DNA of 64,000 nt from CAVQAH01 sp963784195 (GTDB taxonomy: Bacteria > Acidobacteriota > Vicinamibacteria > Vicinamibacterales > 2-12-FULL-66-21). The stretch covers positions 186,001 through 250,000 of the forward strand of contig CAWARA010000032.1 of the NCBI GenBank assembly GCA_963784195.1. Reading direction: 5' to 3'. Positions 27,813 to 38,151 of the stretch are shown piece by piece; the first letter of the stretch is position 1; each line of letters starts with the position of its first letter. The notes beneath the pieces were generated by a model. The model searched no databases. It saw only the letters and a program-made list of their open reading frames with translations, and was not told the DNA's origin. The position numbers and the translations under genes are program-made.

Positions 27813-30772
27813 ATGCGACGAATGGTGCATGCTCGCCTGCTGGTGTTGGCCGGTCTCGGCCTGTGCCTCGTGGGCGGAGGCGGAATCTTTGCCCAGGGCG
27901 GCCACCAGGAACAGACAGTCCCTGAGCTTCCGCCTCCCGTCAACAAGAGCGACGACCCGCTGCTCGAGCGCTTCGTCTGGCGCTCGATCGGTCCCGCGGT
28001 GATGGGTGGACGAGTCGATGACATCGCCGTCCACGATTCGAACGCCTCGACCATCTACGTGGGGTTTGCCACGGGTGGTGTCTGGAAGACGGAGAACAAC
28101 GGCACCACGTGGGCGCCAATCTTCGATCGCTACCCCGTCTCGTCGATCGGCGACATCGAGATCGCGCCATCCAACTCGAAGATCGTGTATGTCGGCACCG
28201 GCGAACCCAACAACCGTCAGAGCTCGTCCTTCGGGGCCGGTGTCTACAAGTCGATCGACGGCGGCCTGAACTTCGAGTACGTCGGGCTCAAGGAGACGCA
28301 GAGCATCGGCCGGATGGTCATCCATCCGAAAGACCCGAACATCGTCTACGTCGCGGCGGTTGGTCACCTGTTTGGCCCCAACCCGGAGCGCGGTCTGTAC
28401 AAGACGACCGACGGCGGGAAGACGTGGACGAACACGAAGTTCATCGACAACGACACCGGGTTCATCGACGTCGTCATGCACCCGACGGATCCGAATACGC
28501 TCATCGCCGCCTCGTATCAGCGGCGGCGTCAGCCGTGGGGCTTCAACGGCGGCGGTCCGAACAGCGGAATCTGGAAGACGACTGATGGCGGGAAGACGTG
28601 GTCGCGCCTGATGGGCAGCGGCCTGCCGACCAATCCGATCATCGGACGCATCGGGCTCAACTACAGCCGCTCCAACCCGAACATCGTGTACGCACAGATG
28701 GAAGTCGGCGCCAGCGGCGGTACGGGAGCCGGCGTCAACGACGACGGCTCGCTGGCTCCGCCTGGCGGCCGCGGCGGCGGCGGTGGTGGCGGCGGCGGAC
28801 GCGGCGGACAGGAGCAACCGCCGCCGGATCCGAACCGCAGCGGGGTCTGGCGATCGGATGATGGCGGCAAGTCGTGGCAGTTCCGCAGCAACAACAACAA
28901 CCGCCCGATGTACTACAGCAAGATCCGCGTCGATCCGAGCAATCCGGAGATCGTCTACACGACCGGCGCGAACGCTTCCAAGTCGACCGATGGCGGCAAG
29001 AAGTTCGACAACATGGGCGGCCAGAGCCACGGCGATCACCATCAGCTGTGGATCAACCCGCGTAACGGCAATCATCTGATCATCGGCAACGATGGCGGCA
29101 TCGACGTCAGCTACGACCAGGGTGAGACCTGGGAAGAAATCAGCCTGATGGCGCTCGGCCAGTTCTACGCGATCAGCGCGGACATGCGAAAGCCGTACTA
29201 CGTGTGCGGCGGGTTGCAGGACAACGGATCGTGGTGCGGTCCGAGCGCGGTGCGCAGCAACGGCTCGGGGATCATCAACAGCGACTGGTACCGGATCGGT
29301 GGAGGTGACGGCTTCTTCACAGCGAACGATCCTCGCGACTGGGCGATCGGTTATCAGGAATCCCAGGACGGCTCCACGGGACGCTACGACCTGCGCACCG
29401 GGCAAACGCAGGGCATCCGGCCGCAGGGCCCGATGACCGAGGAGCAGCGCAAGCAGGCGGCCCAGGCCGGCGGGCGCGGAGGGGGCGGCCGCGGCGGGAA
29501 TCCGAACGGCAATATCGTGCCGCCGCCTGCGCCCGGCACGTACTTCCGCTTCTACTGGAGCACGCCGTTCATCCTGTCCCGTCACAACCCGGACGTCGTG
29601 TACCTGGGCGGCGATCGGCTGTTCAAGTCGACGAACCGCGGCGACACGTGGTCCGCTTCTGCCGATCTCACGAACAACGTGGGCCGCAACGATCGGCCGA
29701 TCATGGGCGTCGATGGCAAGGCGCCGATGGCGTCGAAGCACGACGGCGCCGCGTCGTACTCGAACATCATCACCATCAGCGAATCACCGGTGACGCCATC
29801 GGTGGTCTGGGTGGGCACCAACGACGGCAACGTACAGGTCAGCCGCGACGCCGGCGCAACCTTCACCAACGTCGTCGCGGCCGTGCAGGGCGTGCCGAAA
29901 GAAACCCATGTCTCGCGCGTCGAAGCCTCGTACTTCGATCCTGGCACCGCGTACGTCACCTTCGATGGTCACCGCACCGACGATCACAAGCCGTACGTGT
30001 TCGTCACGCGCGACTACGGCAAGTCGTGGACGTCGATCGCCGGCAACCTGCCCGAGGGCAACGTCAACGTGATCCGCGCGGATCCGAAGAACCCGAACCT
30101 GTTGTATCTGGGCACGGAATACGCGTTCTTCATCTCGCTGAACGGCGGCAAGGAATGGAAGCGATTCATGACCGGCCTGCCGACGGTCCGCATCGATGAC
30201 ATCCTCGTCCACCCGCGTGACAACGATCTGATCGTCGGCACGCACGGGCGGAGCATCTGGATCATCGACGACATCACGCCGCTCCAGCAGTTGACCGATG
30301 CGCTCACCGCGACGGACGCGCACCTGTTCGACATCCGTCCGGCCACCCGCTGGATGAACGACATCCAGAAAGCATCTGGCCTCGGGGCAAACAAGCACTT
30401 CCGCGGCCAGAACCCGCAAGGCGGCACCGCGATCAGCTACTACCTGAAGTCCGCCCCGTCAGGCGACGTGAAGATCACGATCGCCAACCTGCGCGGCGAC
30501 GTGATCCGCGAGATGGAGGGCACGAAGCTCGCCGGCATCAATCGAGTGCAGTGGAACCTGTCACCGAACCCCCCGCAGGGGCAGGGGCAGGGCCAGGGCC
30601 GCGGCGGTGCCGCGGCGGTGGCGGCGGCGGTGGTGGTCGAGGCGGCGGCCGCGGCGGCGGCGCACCCTTCGTCAATCCGGGCGCCGTCGAGGCGGGGACT
30701 TACGTCGTCAAGGTTGCTGTTGGGGGGAAGGAATTGTTGAAAACGGTCTTGGTGGAGGACGACCTTAGGTAG
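27813..30772 (+). CDS. VPS10/sortilin-like BNR beta-propeller protein (one frame break)
   Basis: Corrected length is about 986 residues. A signal peptide (about 1-30) precedes repeated propeller blades carrying Asp-box motifs (TTDGGKTW, DDGGKSW, STDGGKKF). Low-complexity Gly-rich inserts occur at about 310-330 and 555-570, and a C-terminal Ig/FlgD-like domain follows (residues about 870-986, ending TYVVKVAVGGKELLKTVLVE). The frame breaks in the GC-only tract near 30600-30620. AAGGAG lies 11 nt upstream of the start. Proteins like this are annotated as glycosyl hydrolase/sortilin-like; no catalytic residues can be assigned, so a binding role outside the cytoplasm is the safest reading. A paralogue lies at 44586. 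Confidence 0.87.
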
Positions 30773-30776
30773 ATCA

Positions 30777-30945
30777 AGTGCGCAGGTGCGCGAGTGCGCA
30801 AGTGCGCAAGTGCTCAGGTGCCCAAGTGCTAAAGTGCCCAAGTGCGTCGTGCCAGGTGCTACGCTAACAGGTGCAGCACTCGCGCACTTGCGCACTTGCG
30901 CACTTGCGCACTTGCGCACTTGCGCACTTGCGCACTGTGCAACCC
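30777..30945. repeat. Octamer repeat hairpin (GTGCGCAA family)
   Basis: Degenerate direct copies (30777-30848), spacer, then about seven clean inverted copies TTGCGCAC (30876-30940), between the VPS10-like gene and dinB. Confidence 0.9.
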
Positions 30946-30951
30946 TAACCG

Positions 30952-31452
30952 ATGCCAATAGTCGAAGCCTTAATCCCCGAGTTCGATCACGAAATGGGAA
31001 CGACCAGACGCCTGCTGGATCGTGTCCCCGAGGATGAGTTCGCTTGGCGCCCGCATGAAAAGTCCATGACGCTCGGGCAACTGGCGGGCCATCTTGCCAA
31101 TCTGCCCTATTGGGGCCGCATGATCCTGGAGGGAACCTCGTACGACCTGAGCGCACCAGGCAACGAGAGGCGAAACGCACCACCGGCGTCGAGAGTGGCC
31201 CTTGTCCAGGAATTCGATGACAAGGTTGCGGCGGCTCGCGCCGTCCTCGTCAAGATGACCGACCCGGAGCTCATGGTCTACTGGACGCTCAAGCACGGCG
31301 ACCATGAGGTGTTTACGATGCCGCGCATCAGCGTGGTGCGCGGGTTCTTTCTGAATCACTCAATCCACCACCGCGGTCAACTCACCGTTTACTTGAGGCT
31401 CAAGAACGTCCCCCTGCCGCCGATCTACGGCCCCACGGCAGACGAGCAGTGA
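30952..31452 (+). CDS. DinB-family protein
   Basis: A 166-residue helical protein. The metal-site histidines match the family pattern: GHLANLP (His about 47) and HSIHHRGQL (His about 133 and 137). PIVEALIPEFDHEMGTTRRL and the Trp in FAWRPHEKS are also typical. DinB/YfiT proteins are metal-dependent four-helix bundles, some acting as thiol transferases; the substrate is not known here. Its stop overlaps the GTG start of the next gene by 4 nt (GTGA), indicating coupling. Confidence 0.88.
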   Translation: MPIVEALIPEFDHEMGTTRRLLDRVPEDEFAWRPHEKSMTLGQLAGHLANLPYWGRMILEGTSYDLSAPGNERRNAPPASRVALVQEFDDKVAAARAVLVKMTDPELMVYWTLKHGDHEVFTMPRISVVRGFFLNHSIHHRGQLTVYLRLKNVPLPPIYGPTADEQ

Positions 31453-32978
31453 GGCGTCCGTACGTCCTGTTTGCCTCTGCGCTGATTCCGTTTCTGGCAC
31501 TTGCGACGCTGAATTCAGCCGGCTATCGCTACGGGGCGTCCGATCAGGCGTTCTATCTTCCGGCGATCCTGTACAAGCTCGACCCCACTCTCTATCCTCG
31601 CGATGCGGCGCTGATCGTCTCGCAGGCGAAGCTGACGGTCGTCGACGAAGTCGTCGCGGGTGTCGCGCGAACGACAGGATTGCCGATGACCGCACTCTTC
31701 GCGGTTCTGTACGTCACCGCGCTGGGCCTGCTGGCGTTGGCTGCCGTTCGGATTGGTGATCTGATTTATCGAACGGACTGGGCCACGGGCGCGCTCCTCG
31801 CCGCGCTGACGCTTCGTCACTCGATCATCAAGTCGGGCACGAACACGCTGGAGGGATACTTCCATCCCCGGCAGCTGGCGTTCGCGCTCGGAGCGCTGGC
31901 GCTGGCCAGCTTTCTCCGCTCCGGCCACTCGCCTGCCGCGCCGGAGCCTTGGCGAAGGCGGGCCGCGCCGGAGTCTTGGCGTAGGCGGGCAGCTCCGCTG
32001 ATCCTGCTCGGATTGATGATTCATCCGACGACCGCGCTGTGGTTTCTCATCTGGATTGGCGCCGCCGCGTTCGTGTCCGAGCCGAAGTGGCGGCCGGTGC
32101 TCGTGATGGCCGGCGCTGCCGGCGCGATCGCGGCCGTGTGGACGCTCATCTGGGGCCCGCTTCAGGGCCGCCTGTCGCCCATGGACGATGCGTGGCGTGC
32201 GACGCTGGCAGGCAAGGAGTATCTGTTCCCTCTTGGCTGGCCTCTCATCGCGTGGATCGTCAATCTCGGCTACGTGCCCTTGATCCTGTGGCTGTTCTCG
32301 CGGCGGCGCGCGGCCGGCGTCGCACTCCCCCGCGAGAAGGGCGTTGTCATCGGCGCGATGTGTCTCGTGGCTGTGTTCGTTACCGCCGTGCTCCTGCAGG
32401 CCATGCACGTCGCGCTGGCATTTCAGCTCCAGCCGGCACGCATCTTCTGGATGCTCGATTTTCTGGCCACCATCTATGCGGTCTGGGCGTTGGCTGAAAT
32501 GGGCGGAGTGCGCGAGCGTCGGGCGGCAATCGTCGCGGCGGTCGTGCTCGCACTCTCGTGCGTGCGCGGTGGGTACGTGCTATTCGTGCGATTTCCCGAC
32601 AGACCCGTCGTTCAATTCGGGATCCCCGATGACGACTGGGGACGCGCCATGGCCTGGGCGCGGACGACGGCGGTATCGAGCCACTGGCTGGCGGATCCGT
32701 ATCACGCCGCGCACTACGGAACGTCGCTCAGGGTGGCAGGACAGCGAGACCTCTTCGTCGAGGAGATCAAGGACACAGCCATCGGGATGTACGATCGGCC
32801 GGTTGCCATGCGCACGAGCGAGCGGATCGCGGCGCTCGGCGATTTCGCGGCATTGACGCCGACCCGTGCACGCGCGCTCGCTGACCAGTACGGGCTCGAT
32901 TACCTCGTGACCGAGCAGCCGATTGATTTGCCACTCGCGTTCAGCTCGGGCGCGATTCGCGTGTATCGGCTCCGGTAG
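31449..32978 (+). CDS. Polytopic membrane protein of unknown function
   Basis: A 509-residue protein with about 10 hydrophobic spans and a soluble C-terminal segment (about 395-509). It begins at a GTG overlapping the dinB stop. Topology resembles acidobacterial glycosyltransferase-like or DUF6798-type membrane proteins, but no catalytic motif is visible. Residues about 163-180 contain two tandem copies of AAPEPWRRR/AAPESWRRR, encoded by a 27-bp direct repeat, probably in a cytoplasmic loop. The last 79 nt overlap the convergent HTH gene. Confidence 0.7.
   Translation: MRRPYVLFASALIPFLALATLNSAGYRYGASDQAFYLPAILYKLDPTLYPRDAALIVSQAKLTVVDEVVAGVARTTGLPMTALFAVLYVTALGLLALAAVRIGDLIYRTDWATGALLAALTLRHSIIKSGTNTLEGYFHPRQLAFALGALALASFLRSGHSPAAPEPWRRRAAPESWRRRAAPLILLGLMIHPTTALWFLIWIGAAAFVSEPKWRPVLVMAGAAGAIAAVWTLIWGPLQGRLSPMDDAWRATLAGKEYLFPLGWPLIAWIVNLGYVPLILWLFSRRRAAGVALPREKGVVIGAMCLVAVFVTAVLLQAMHVALAFQLQPARIFWMLDFLATIYAVWALAEMGGVRERRAAIVAAVVLALSCVRGGYVLFVRFPDRPVVQFGIPDDDWGRAMAWARTTAVSSHWLADPYHAAHYGTSLRVAGQRDLFVEEIKDTAIGMYDRPVAMRTSERIAALGDFAALTPTRARALADQYGLDYLVTEQPIDLPLAFSSGAIRVYRLR
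31935..31988 (+). repeat. 27-bp tandem duplication with internal hairpins, in frame
   Basis: Two copies starting GCCGCGCCGGAG, each containing a hairpin of the form GCCTT-GGCG-AAGGC (second copy diverged). They encode the Trp-Arg-Arg-Arg repeats in the membrane protein. Confidence 0.85.
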
Positions 32979-33661
32979 AGCTCGATGAGGATGGAGCTCT
33001 CGCGCAGCGCGCACTCCAGACCTCGGCCGACGATGGTGTGAAGGTCGTGGGTGTGAGCGGAGATATCCGGCCGGACCTGCGCGATTGTCTGCCCGAACGT
33101 CGCCTGCCGCACGCCACCGAGCACCACGAAATACAGCGTCGCGATCATGGCGACGATGGTTCCGACCGCCGGTGACATGTGCACGGCCGCCTCGGCCAGC
33201 GGAACGTGTGACAGCAGGGCCGTCACCTGAAACAGGATGATCGTGAACACCGCGAGCATCGCGCCGTCGATTGCGCTGGCTGCCGCGGTGCGCGCTTCAT
33301 TCGTGGTGTCCGTCTTGAGGCGAACCTCGTCCACGGGCCTTGGCTGGATCTGCTCTTCGACTCTGGGCTTCACCTTGGGACTCTTTCTCTCGAATCCCCT
33401 TACGCGTGCGAGCCCATCCAGTGGATCCTCCGCCTCGCGCAGCAGGGGTGCGACCTCTTCGAGCAGCTCGTCGGCATTGAGCCCGATCGCATTTGCGTAC
33501 GCCCGGACGGCGTGACGTCCATACAGGCCCGTCGGCAGCTCGCCGAAGGCGCCCCGCTCGATGGCGGCCAGCACCTGCAGGCGCACGCCGATCTTGTCCT
33601 GCAGAGCCGTCAGCGTCAGGCCCCTCTGTTCACGGATTCTTCCCAGTTGTTGAAGGTTCAT
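32900..33661 (-). CDS. HTH-domain protein with RDD-like membrane segment
   Basis: A 253-residue protein. Residues 1-65 form a RodZ-type HTH (LGRIREQRGLTLTALQDKIG, with AIERGAFGELP). A charged linker is followed by an RDD-like membrane portion: AIDGAMLAVFTIILFQVTAL, a second span, then GVRQATFGQTIAQVRPDIS, resembling the GxTxGKxxxG region of RDD proteins. The linker contains DEVRLKTDTTNE, encoded by a degenerate palindrome (33308-33325). It overlaps the convergent membrane-protein gene by 79 nt and is divergent from yheT. Function unknown; possible cell-shape or envelope sensing. Confidence 0.7.
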   Translation of the reverse strand: MNLQQLGRIREQRGLTLTALQDKIGVRLQVLAAIERGAFGELPTGLYGRHAVRAYANAIGLNADELLEEVAPLLREAEDPLDGLARVRGFERKSPKVKPRVEEQIQPRPVDEVRLKTDTTNEARTAAASAIDGAMLAVFTIILFQVTALLSHVPLAEAAVHMSPAVGTIVAMIATLYFVVLGGVRQATFGQTIAQVRPDISAHTHDLHTIVGRGLECALRESSILIELYRSRYTRIAPELNASGKSIGCSVTR

Positions 33662-33743
33662 GGCACTTCCTCACCCCGTCCGACCTATCCTCCTTTTCGG
33701 TCCGTTTGGTACACTTGTTTACTCGACAGTTGCACCTTCCCGG
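33662..33743. promoter_or_regulatory. Divergent promoter region
   Basis: Short spacer between the HTH/RDD gene and the YheT-like gene, AT-richer than average (TACACTTGTTTACTCGACAG). It must hold both promoters; individual boxes cannot be assigned. Confidence 0.35.
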
Positions 33744-34754
33744 ATGAGTCATTTCGCACCCAAAAAGGGCCTGGCCAACGGGCACCTGATGACCTTGTAT
33801 GCGTGGGGAAAGCCGAGGCACTTCCCACGGTTGCCCAAAGCTTCAGAGCGGCTCTTCGATGTCGCTCCTGACACGCGTGTCCTCGCCCACTGCCACTGGC
33901 AGCCGAACCGGGCGGCGAGCCCCGCGTTGCTCGCGCTGCACGGCCTCGAGGGATCGAGCAGCGCCCATTACATGCGCGGCCTTGCCGACAAGGCATACGC
34001 CAGCGGATTCAGCGTCATCCGGCTGAATCAGCGGAACTGCGGCGGCACGGAACAGCTCGCGTCGGGTCTGTATCACTCCGGGCTGACGTCGGACGCCGAT
34101 CACGTGATTCAGGAAATCGCACGCGTGGACGGCATCGATCGCGTGGTGGTTGCGGGCTATTCCCTCGGCGGGAACCTTGCGCTCAAGCTCGCCGGGGACT
34201 ACGGTGACGCGCCGCCTCCCCCGCTGAAGGGAATCTGCGCCGTGTCACCGGTGATCGAGCTCGGCGACTGCGTCAACGCACTCGAACGGCGCCAGAACAT
34301 CGTCTACCAGTGGAATTTCGTGCGCGGCCTGAAAGGGCGCATGCGTCGAAAGGCGCATCATCATCCCGAGCGCTTCTCGCTCGAGCCGCTTGGGCGCATC
34401 CACACGGTTCGCGCGTTCGATGAGGCCTACACCGCTCCCCACTTCGGCTTCAGGGATGCCAGCGACTACTACCATCGAGCGAGCGCGATGCGCGTCATCG
34501 ACCGCGTGCGCATTCCCGGCTTGATCATTACTGCCGAAGACGACCCGTTCGTGCCAACGGCGCCGTTTCGCGACCCCAGACTGACCGGAAACCCTCAGCT
34601 TCAGGTGATCGTGACCGACCACGGCGGGCACTGCGCGTTCATTGCCGACGCGCGGAATGGCGATGACGGTTACTGGGCGGAATCGATGATCGTGAAGTTC
34701 GCCCAGTCGGTCATTGGCCGCGGGCTCACTGATGACGTCCGACCGCGTCTATGA
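33744..34754 (+). CDS. YheT-family alpha/beta hydrolase
   Basis: A 336-residue protein. SHFAPKKGLANGHLMTLYAW matches the YheT N-terminus, so the start at 33744 is preferred to 33660, which would overlap the divergent gene's start. The nucleophile elbow is GYSLGGNLALKLAGD (Ser). LLALHGLEGSSSAHYMRG forms the oxyanion region, ITAEDDPFVP supplies the acid, and DHGGHCAF supplies the catalytic His. Role by family: short-chain esterase/hydrolase of unknown substrate. The C-terminal ~10 codons overlap the convergent DUF72 gene. Confidence 0.9.
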   Translation: MSHFAPKKGLANGHLMTLYAWGKPRHFPRLPKASERLFDVAPDTRVLAHCHWQPNRAASPALLALHGLEGSSSAHYMRGLADKAYASGFSVIRLNQRNCGGTEQLASGLYHSGLTSDADHVIQEIARVDGIDRVVVAGYSLGGNLALKLAGDYGDAPPPPLKGICAVSPVIELGDCVNALERRQNIVYQWNFVRGLKGRMRRKAHHHPERFSLEPLGRIHTVRAFDEAYTAPHFGFRDASDYYHRASAMRVIDRVRIPGLIITAEDDPFVPTAPFRDPRLTGNPQLQVIVTDHGGHCAFIADARNGDDGYWAESMIVKFAQSVIGRGLTDDVRPRL

Positions 34755-35475
34755 ACTTCTGCGCGAAGATCGGGCCCAGGCCCTGCTCTTCGTGCTTGAA
34801 GTAGACGAACGCCTGTTTCACATTCAGATCCCTCACGGTCGCGCCCCAGCGCTCGAGATCGCTGTCCTGATATCCCTCGTCTCGCAGGCGGAAGTAGGCG
34901 TAGTCGGCGGTCGTCTCGACCGGCGTGCTCATCTTCTCGCTGTCGGCCACGCAGAGCGCGACGTTCCTGCTGCGAAGCACATCGAAGATCTCCTGATCCA
35001 GCCATGACGCGTGCCGGAATTCGAACGCCGCCTTCACGTCGTCAGGCAGAAGCCCGACAAATGCGCGCAGCACGTCAGCATCCTTCTTGTAGTTCGGCGG
35101 CAGCTGAAAGAGGAGCGTCGCGAGCTTCGGCCCGAGCGTTCTCGCCGTGCGGCAAAACGACTGCACGAGGTCCTCGCAGCGCTGCAGCTTGGAGTCGTGA
35201 GTGATCCGCCGCGGCGCCTTGAGCGTGAAGGTGAAGTGATCGGGGGTGCCCGTGGCCCATCCGGTCAGGAGCTTTTCCGTCGGCATCCGGTAGAACGTGT
35301 AGTTGACTTCGACCGTCCTGAAGCGCTCGGCGTAGTACGCGAGCATCTTGTCGGCCGGAAACTTCTCGGGATAGAAACTCCCGCGCCACTCCGGATAGTT
35401 GTAGCCGGAAGTCCCCACGAACACACGCGTCGCATCGGTCACAGGCGAAAGTCTACCGTAAGGCGGATTGCGCAT
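34726..35475 (-). CDS. DUF72-domain protein
   Basis: A 249-residue protein with the DUF72 TIM-barrel wording: VFVGTSGYNYPEWRGSFYPE, FRTVEVNYTFYRMP, LLFQLPPNYKKD, AFEFRHASW, and DYAYFRLRDEGY. A GTG start at 35442 (VTDATRVFVG) is possible and would trim the first 11 residues. DUF72 proteins are widely conserved with proposed nuclease-like folds; no activity is established. It overlaps yheT by 29 nt at its 3' end and is divergent from the first ADOP permease. Confidence 0.9.
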   Translation of the reverse strand: MRNPPYGRLSPVTDATRVFVGTSGYNYPEWRGSFYPEKFPADKMLAYYAERFRTVEVNYTFYRMPTEKLLTGWATGTPDHFTFTLKAPRRITHDSKLQRCEDLVQSFCRTARTLGPKLATLLFQLPPNYKKDADVLRAFVGLLPDDVKAAFEFRHASWLDQEIFDVLRSRNVALCVADSEKMSTPVETTADYAYFRLRDEGYQDSDLERWGATVRDLNVKQAFVYFKHEEQGLGPIFAQKFIDAVGRHQ

Positions 35476-35480
35476 TCTGC

Positions 35481-35521
35481 AAGGTGGCTGGCACCTAGCG
35501 CCGGAAGGTGCCAGCCACCTT
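35481..35521. repeat. Perfect 16-bp-arm palindrome (AAGGTGGCTGGCACCT)
   Basis: Arms 35481-35496 and 35506-35521 are exact reverse complements around a 9-nt loop. It sits in a divergent gap next to the DUF72 start, so it is not positioned as a terminator and is better called a REP-like element. Confidence 0.85.
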
Positions 35522-35642
35522 TTCCGGGACGTGTTTCCGGACGTGGGAAAGATTCATCCCAACACCGGACACTGCAAAATGCCAGCAGCCGCTTGTCGAC
35601 GCCGTAACTGCTTGCATTCCAACCACTAACGTATGATCCTCG

Positions 35643-35660
35643 GGCTGGCAGCCGCTTCGC
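35643..35660 (+). promoter_or_regulatory. Possible sigma-54 promoter upstream of ADOP permease 1
   Basis: CTGGCAGCCGCTTCGCA has GG and GC spaced by 10 nt (35647-35648 and 35659-35660), as in -24/-12 elements; the ATG is about 28 nt after the GC. A similar arrangement lies before ADOP permease 4. Sequence match only. Confidence 0.25.
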
Positions 35661-35688
35661 AGTCCGGCAGTGGCCGGGGGCCAGACTC

Positions 35689-38137
35689 ATGCTGCATGAC
35701 ATCCGCTACGCCGCCCGCACGCTGACCCGGACGCCGGGCTTCACCGCGGTCGCGATCCTCTCGATGGCGCTCGGCATCGGAGGCACGTCGGCAGTGTTCT
35801 GCCTCTTCAGGGCTGTTCTCCTGAACCCGCTTCCCTTTCCCGAGGCCGATCGGCTCGTGACGATCACCGAACGGCGGGCGAGCGGCGGCACCGCGGGTTC
35901 TCCGATTTCCGGCCACGAGTACGGGGCGTGGAAGTCAGAGAGCCAGGTCTTCGAACGAATCGCCATGTACCGCGGTGAACGCCTGAACCTGACCGGTGGC
36001 GGCGAGCCGGAGACAATCGGCGTGCTGCAAGTTTCCGCTGACTTTTTCCCCGCGCTTGGTCTTCGCCCCGCGCTCGGCCGTGCCTTTGTCGAGGGCGAGG
36101 ACAAAGCCGGGTCGAACAACGTGGTCGTTCTGAGCGACGCACTATGGCGGCGGCGCTTTGCGGCCGACGAGCGCATCATCGACAAGACGATCACGCTCAA
36201 CGATCGGAAGTTCACCGTCGTCGGTGTCATGCCCCCGCTTCCGCGCGCGCTGACGCTCGACGTGTGGGTTCCTATCGACGTTCTCGACCAGCTTCGCTCG
36301 ATCGGACGACACAACCTGAACGTGATGGCACGGCTGGCACCAGGCGTCTCGCTGACCCGCGCGCAGTCCGACGTAACCGTTGTCGCCGATCGTCTTGCGC
36401 AAACCATGCCGGCCGCCAACACCGGCCACTCGGTCCACATCATGTCGTTGCGCGAGAGTCTGGTCGGCGAGTTCAGGACCGCGATGGTCGTGCTCTTTGC
36501 GGCGGTCGGATTCGTGCTGCTGATCGCCTGCGCCAACCTCGCGAACCTCCTCCTGAGCCGCGGCGCGGGCCGGCTGAAAGAATTGGCGCTGCGCTCGGCG
36601 TTGGGCGCGCGGCAGCATCGCCTCATTCGCGCATTGCTCGTCGAAAGCGTGATGCTGGCCGCAGCCGGAGGACTGATCGGGGTGCTACTGGCAGCATGGA
36701 TCGTCGATCTGGTACCGGCGATGACGGCGGTCGAGATTCCGCTGATGGAAATGGCGCGCGTGGATGCGCAGACGCTCGCTGTGACCGCAATCATCGCGCT
36801 GTTTGCGGGCATCCTGAGCGGCCTTGCGCCGGCATTGCGGTACACGAGCTCGACGACAGGACGGTCGCTGATTGATGGCAGCCGTCTGACGTCTGCGACA
36901 CCCGAACGGCGGCACATCCGCTCGTTGCTGGTCGCATCCGAGGTGGCCTGGACGCTGATGCTCATGGTCGGCGCTGGACTCATGCTGAACAGCTTCGTCC
37001 GGCTCGTGGGAGTGCAACCCGGGTTCCGCACCAGCGACGTGCTGGTGCTGCCGGTTGAACTGCCCGCGCTGCGCTATCGCGAAGCCTCCACGCGACGTCA
37101 GTTCCAGGATCAGCTGCTCGAACGTCTGCACCGCGTGCCTGGTGTGACGAGCGTTGGGGCCACCTCACATCTGCCGCTCAGCGGAAGCGACAACTGGATG
37201 CACTTCGACATCGTGGGCCGTCCGGCGCCGCCTCCCGGCCAGGGACCAACCGCCGCATTCAGGACTGTCACGTCTGACTACTTCCGGACGCTCGATATTC
37301 CCCTTCAACGCGGACGTTTCTTCTCGGACGCTGATGCCAGGCTCGCGCTCCCGCTGATTCGCTGGTTCGCGCAGCAGCCGCGGCCGGAAGGCTTCGATCG
37401 ACCGCAGGCGATGCCGGTGGCGCTCGTGAGCGAGGCCGCGGCTCGTCAATTCTGGCCCGGCGAGGACCCAATCGGACGACGCATTCGTGTTCTTCTGAGC
37501 CCGGAAATCACCATAGTCGGCGTCGTTGGCGACGTGCGGCACCTGGCGCTCAACGCTCCAGCGCTTCCGCACGTCTATCTCGCAGCGAACCAGGAACCGT
37601 GGAGCTCCCTGTCGTTCGTCGTGCGGGCCTCTGGTCCAGCTGTCGACATGGCAACGTTACGCGAGCAGGTGCGAGCGATCGATCCTGCGTTGCCGGCCAG
37701 TGTCAGGCCGATGGACGAGGTGCGTCTGGGATCGGTCAGCCGCGAACGCTTCTACGTCGTGCTGATCGGCGTATTCGGCGCCGTGGCACTCGGCCTGGCG
37801 ATCATCGGGATCCTCGGCGTCGTCAGCCACGCGGCGCGTCAGCGCACGCTCGAGATCGGGGTGCGCCTCGCACTCGGCGCCAACCGCGGCGAGATCACGC
37901 GGTTGATCGTCGGTCAGGGGATGCGGCCAATCGCTCTGGGCGTTCTCGTTGGCGCGGCGGGGCGCAATCGCCCTGAGCGGGTTCATGCAGAAGCTGCTCT
38001 ACGGCGTCGAGCCAACCGACCCTGTGACCTTCGTGGCGGTGACGATCCTGCTCGTCGGCGTAGCACTGCTCGCATGCTGGATTCCCGCGGCACGCGCAGC
38101 GCGGCTCGATCCGATGGTGGCACTAAGATCGGAATAG
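35689..38137 (+). CDS. ADOP-type MacB/FtsX ABC permease 1 (one frame break)
   Basis: Corrected length is about 815 residues. MLHDIRYAARTLTRTPGFTA is the typical ADOP start. Then come a first membrane span, a large MacB-like periplasmic domain, three spans in the middle (FtsX domain 1, VGFVLLIACANLANLLLSRG), a second periplasmic domain, and C-terminal FtsX domain 2. The usual end PAARAARLDPMVALRSE is reached only after removing one G from GGGG at 37959-37962. Such permeases usually work with a separate ATPase and may export macrolide- or lipid-like substrates. The next ADOP gene starts 15 nt downstream. Confidence 0.9.
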
Positions 38138-38151
38138 CTCTGAGGACAACT

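Noticed and set aside
30786..31037. Cys/Ala/Arg-rich open frames over the octamer repeats
   Set aside because: Eight-residue periodicity is produced by the 8-bp tandem repeat; not coding.
35481..35521. Rho-independent terminator
   Set aside because: No gene ends here; it lies between divergent starts and only four Ts follow.
37949..38137. Separate small membrane protein after ADOP1
   Set aside because: It is the C-terminal FtsX segment of ADOP1 displaced by a one-base frame break.
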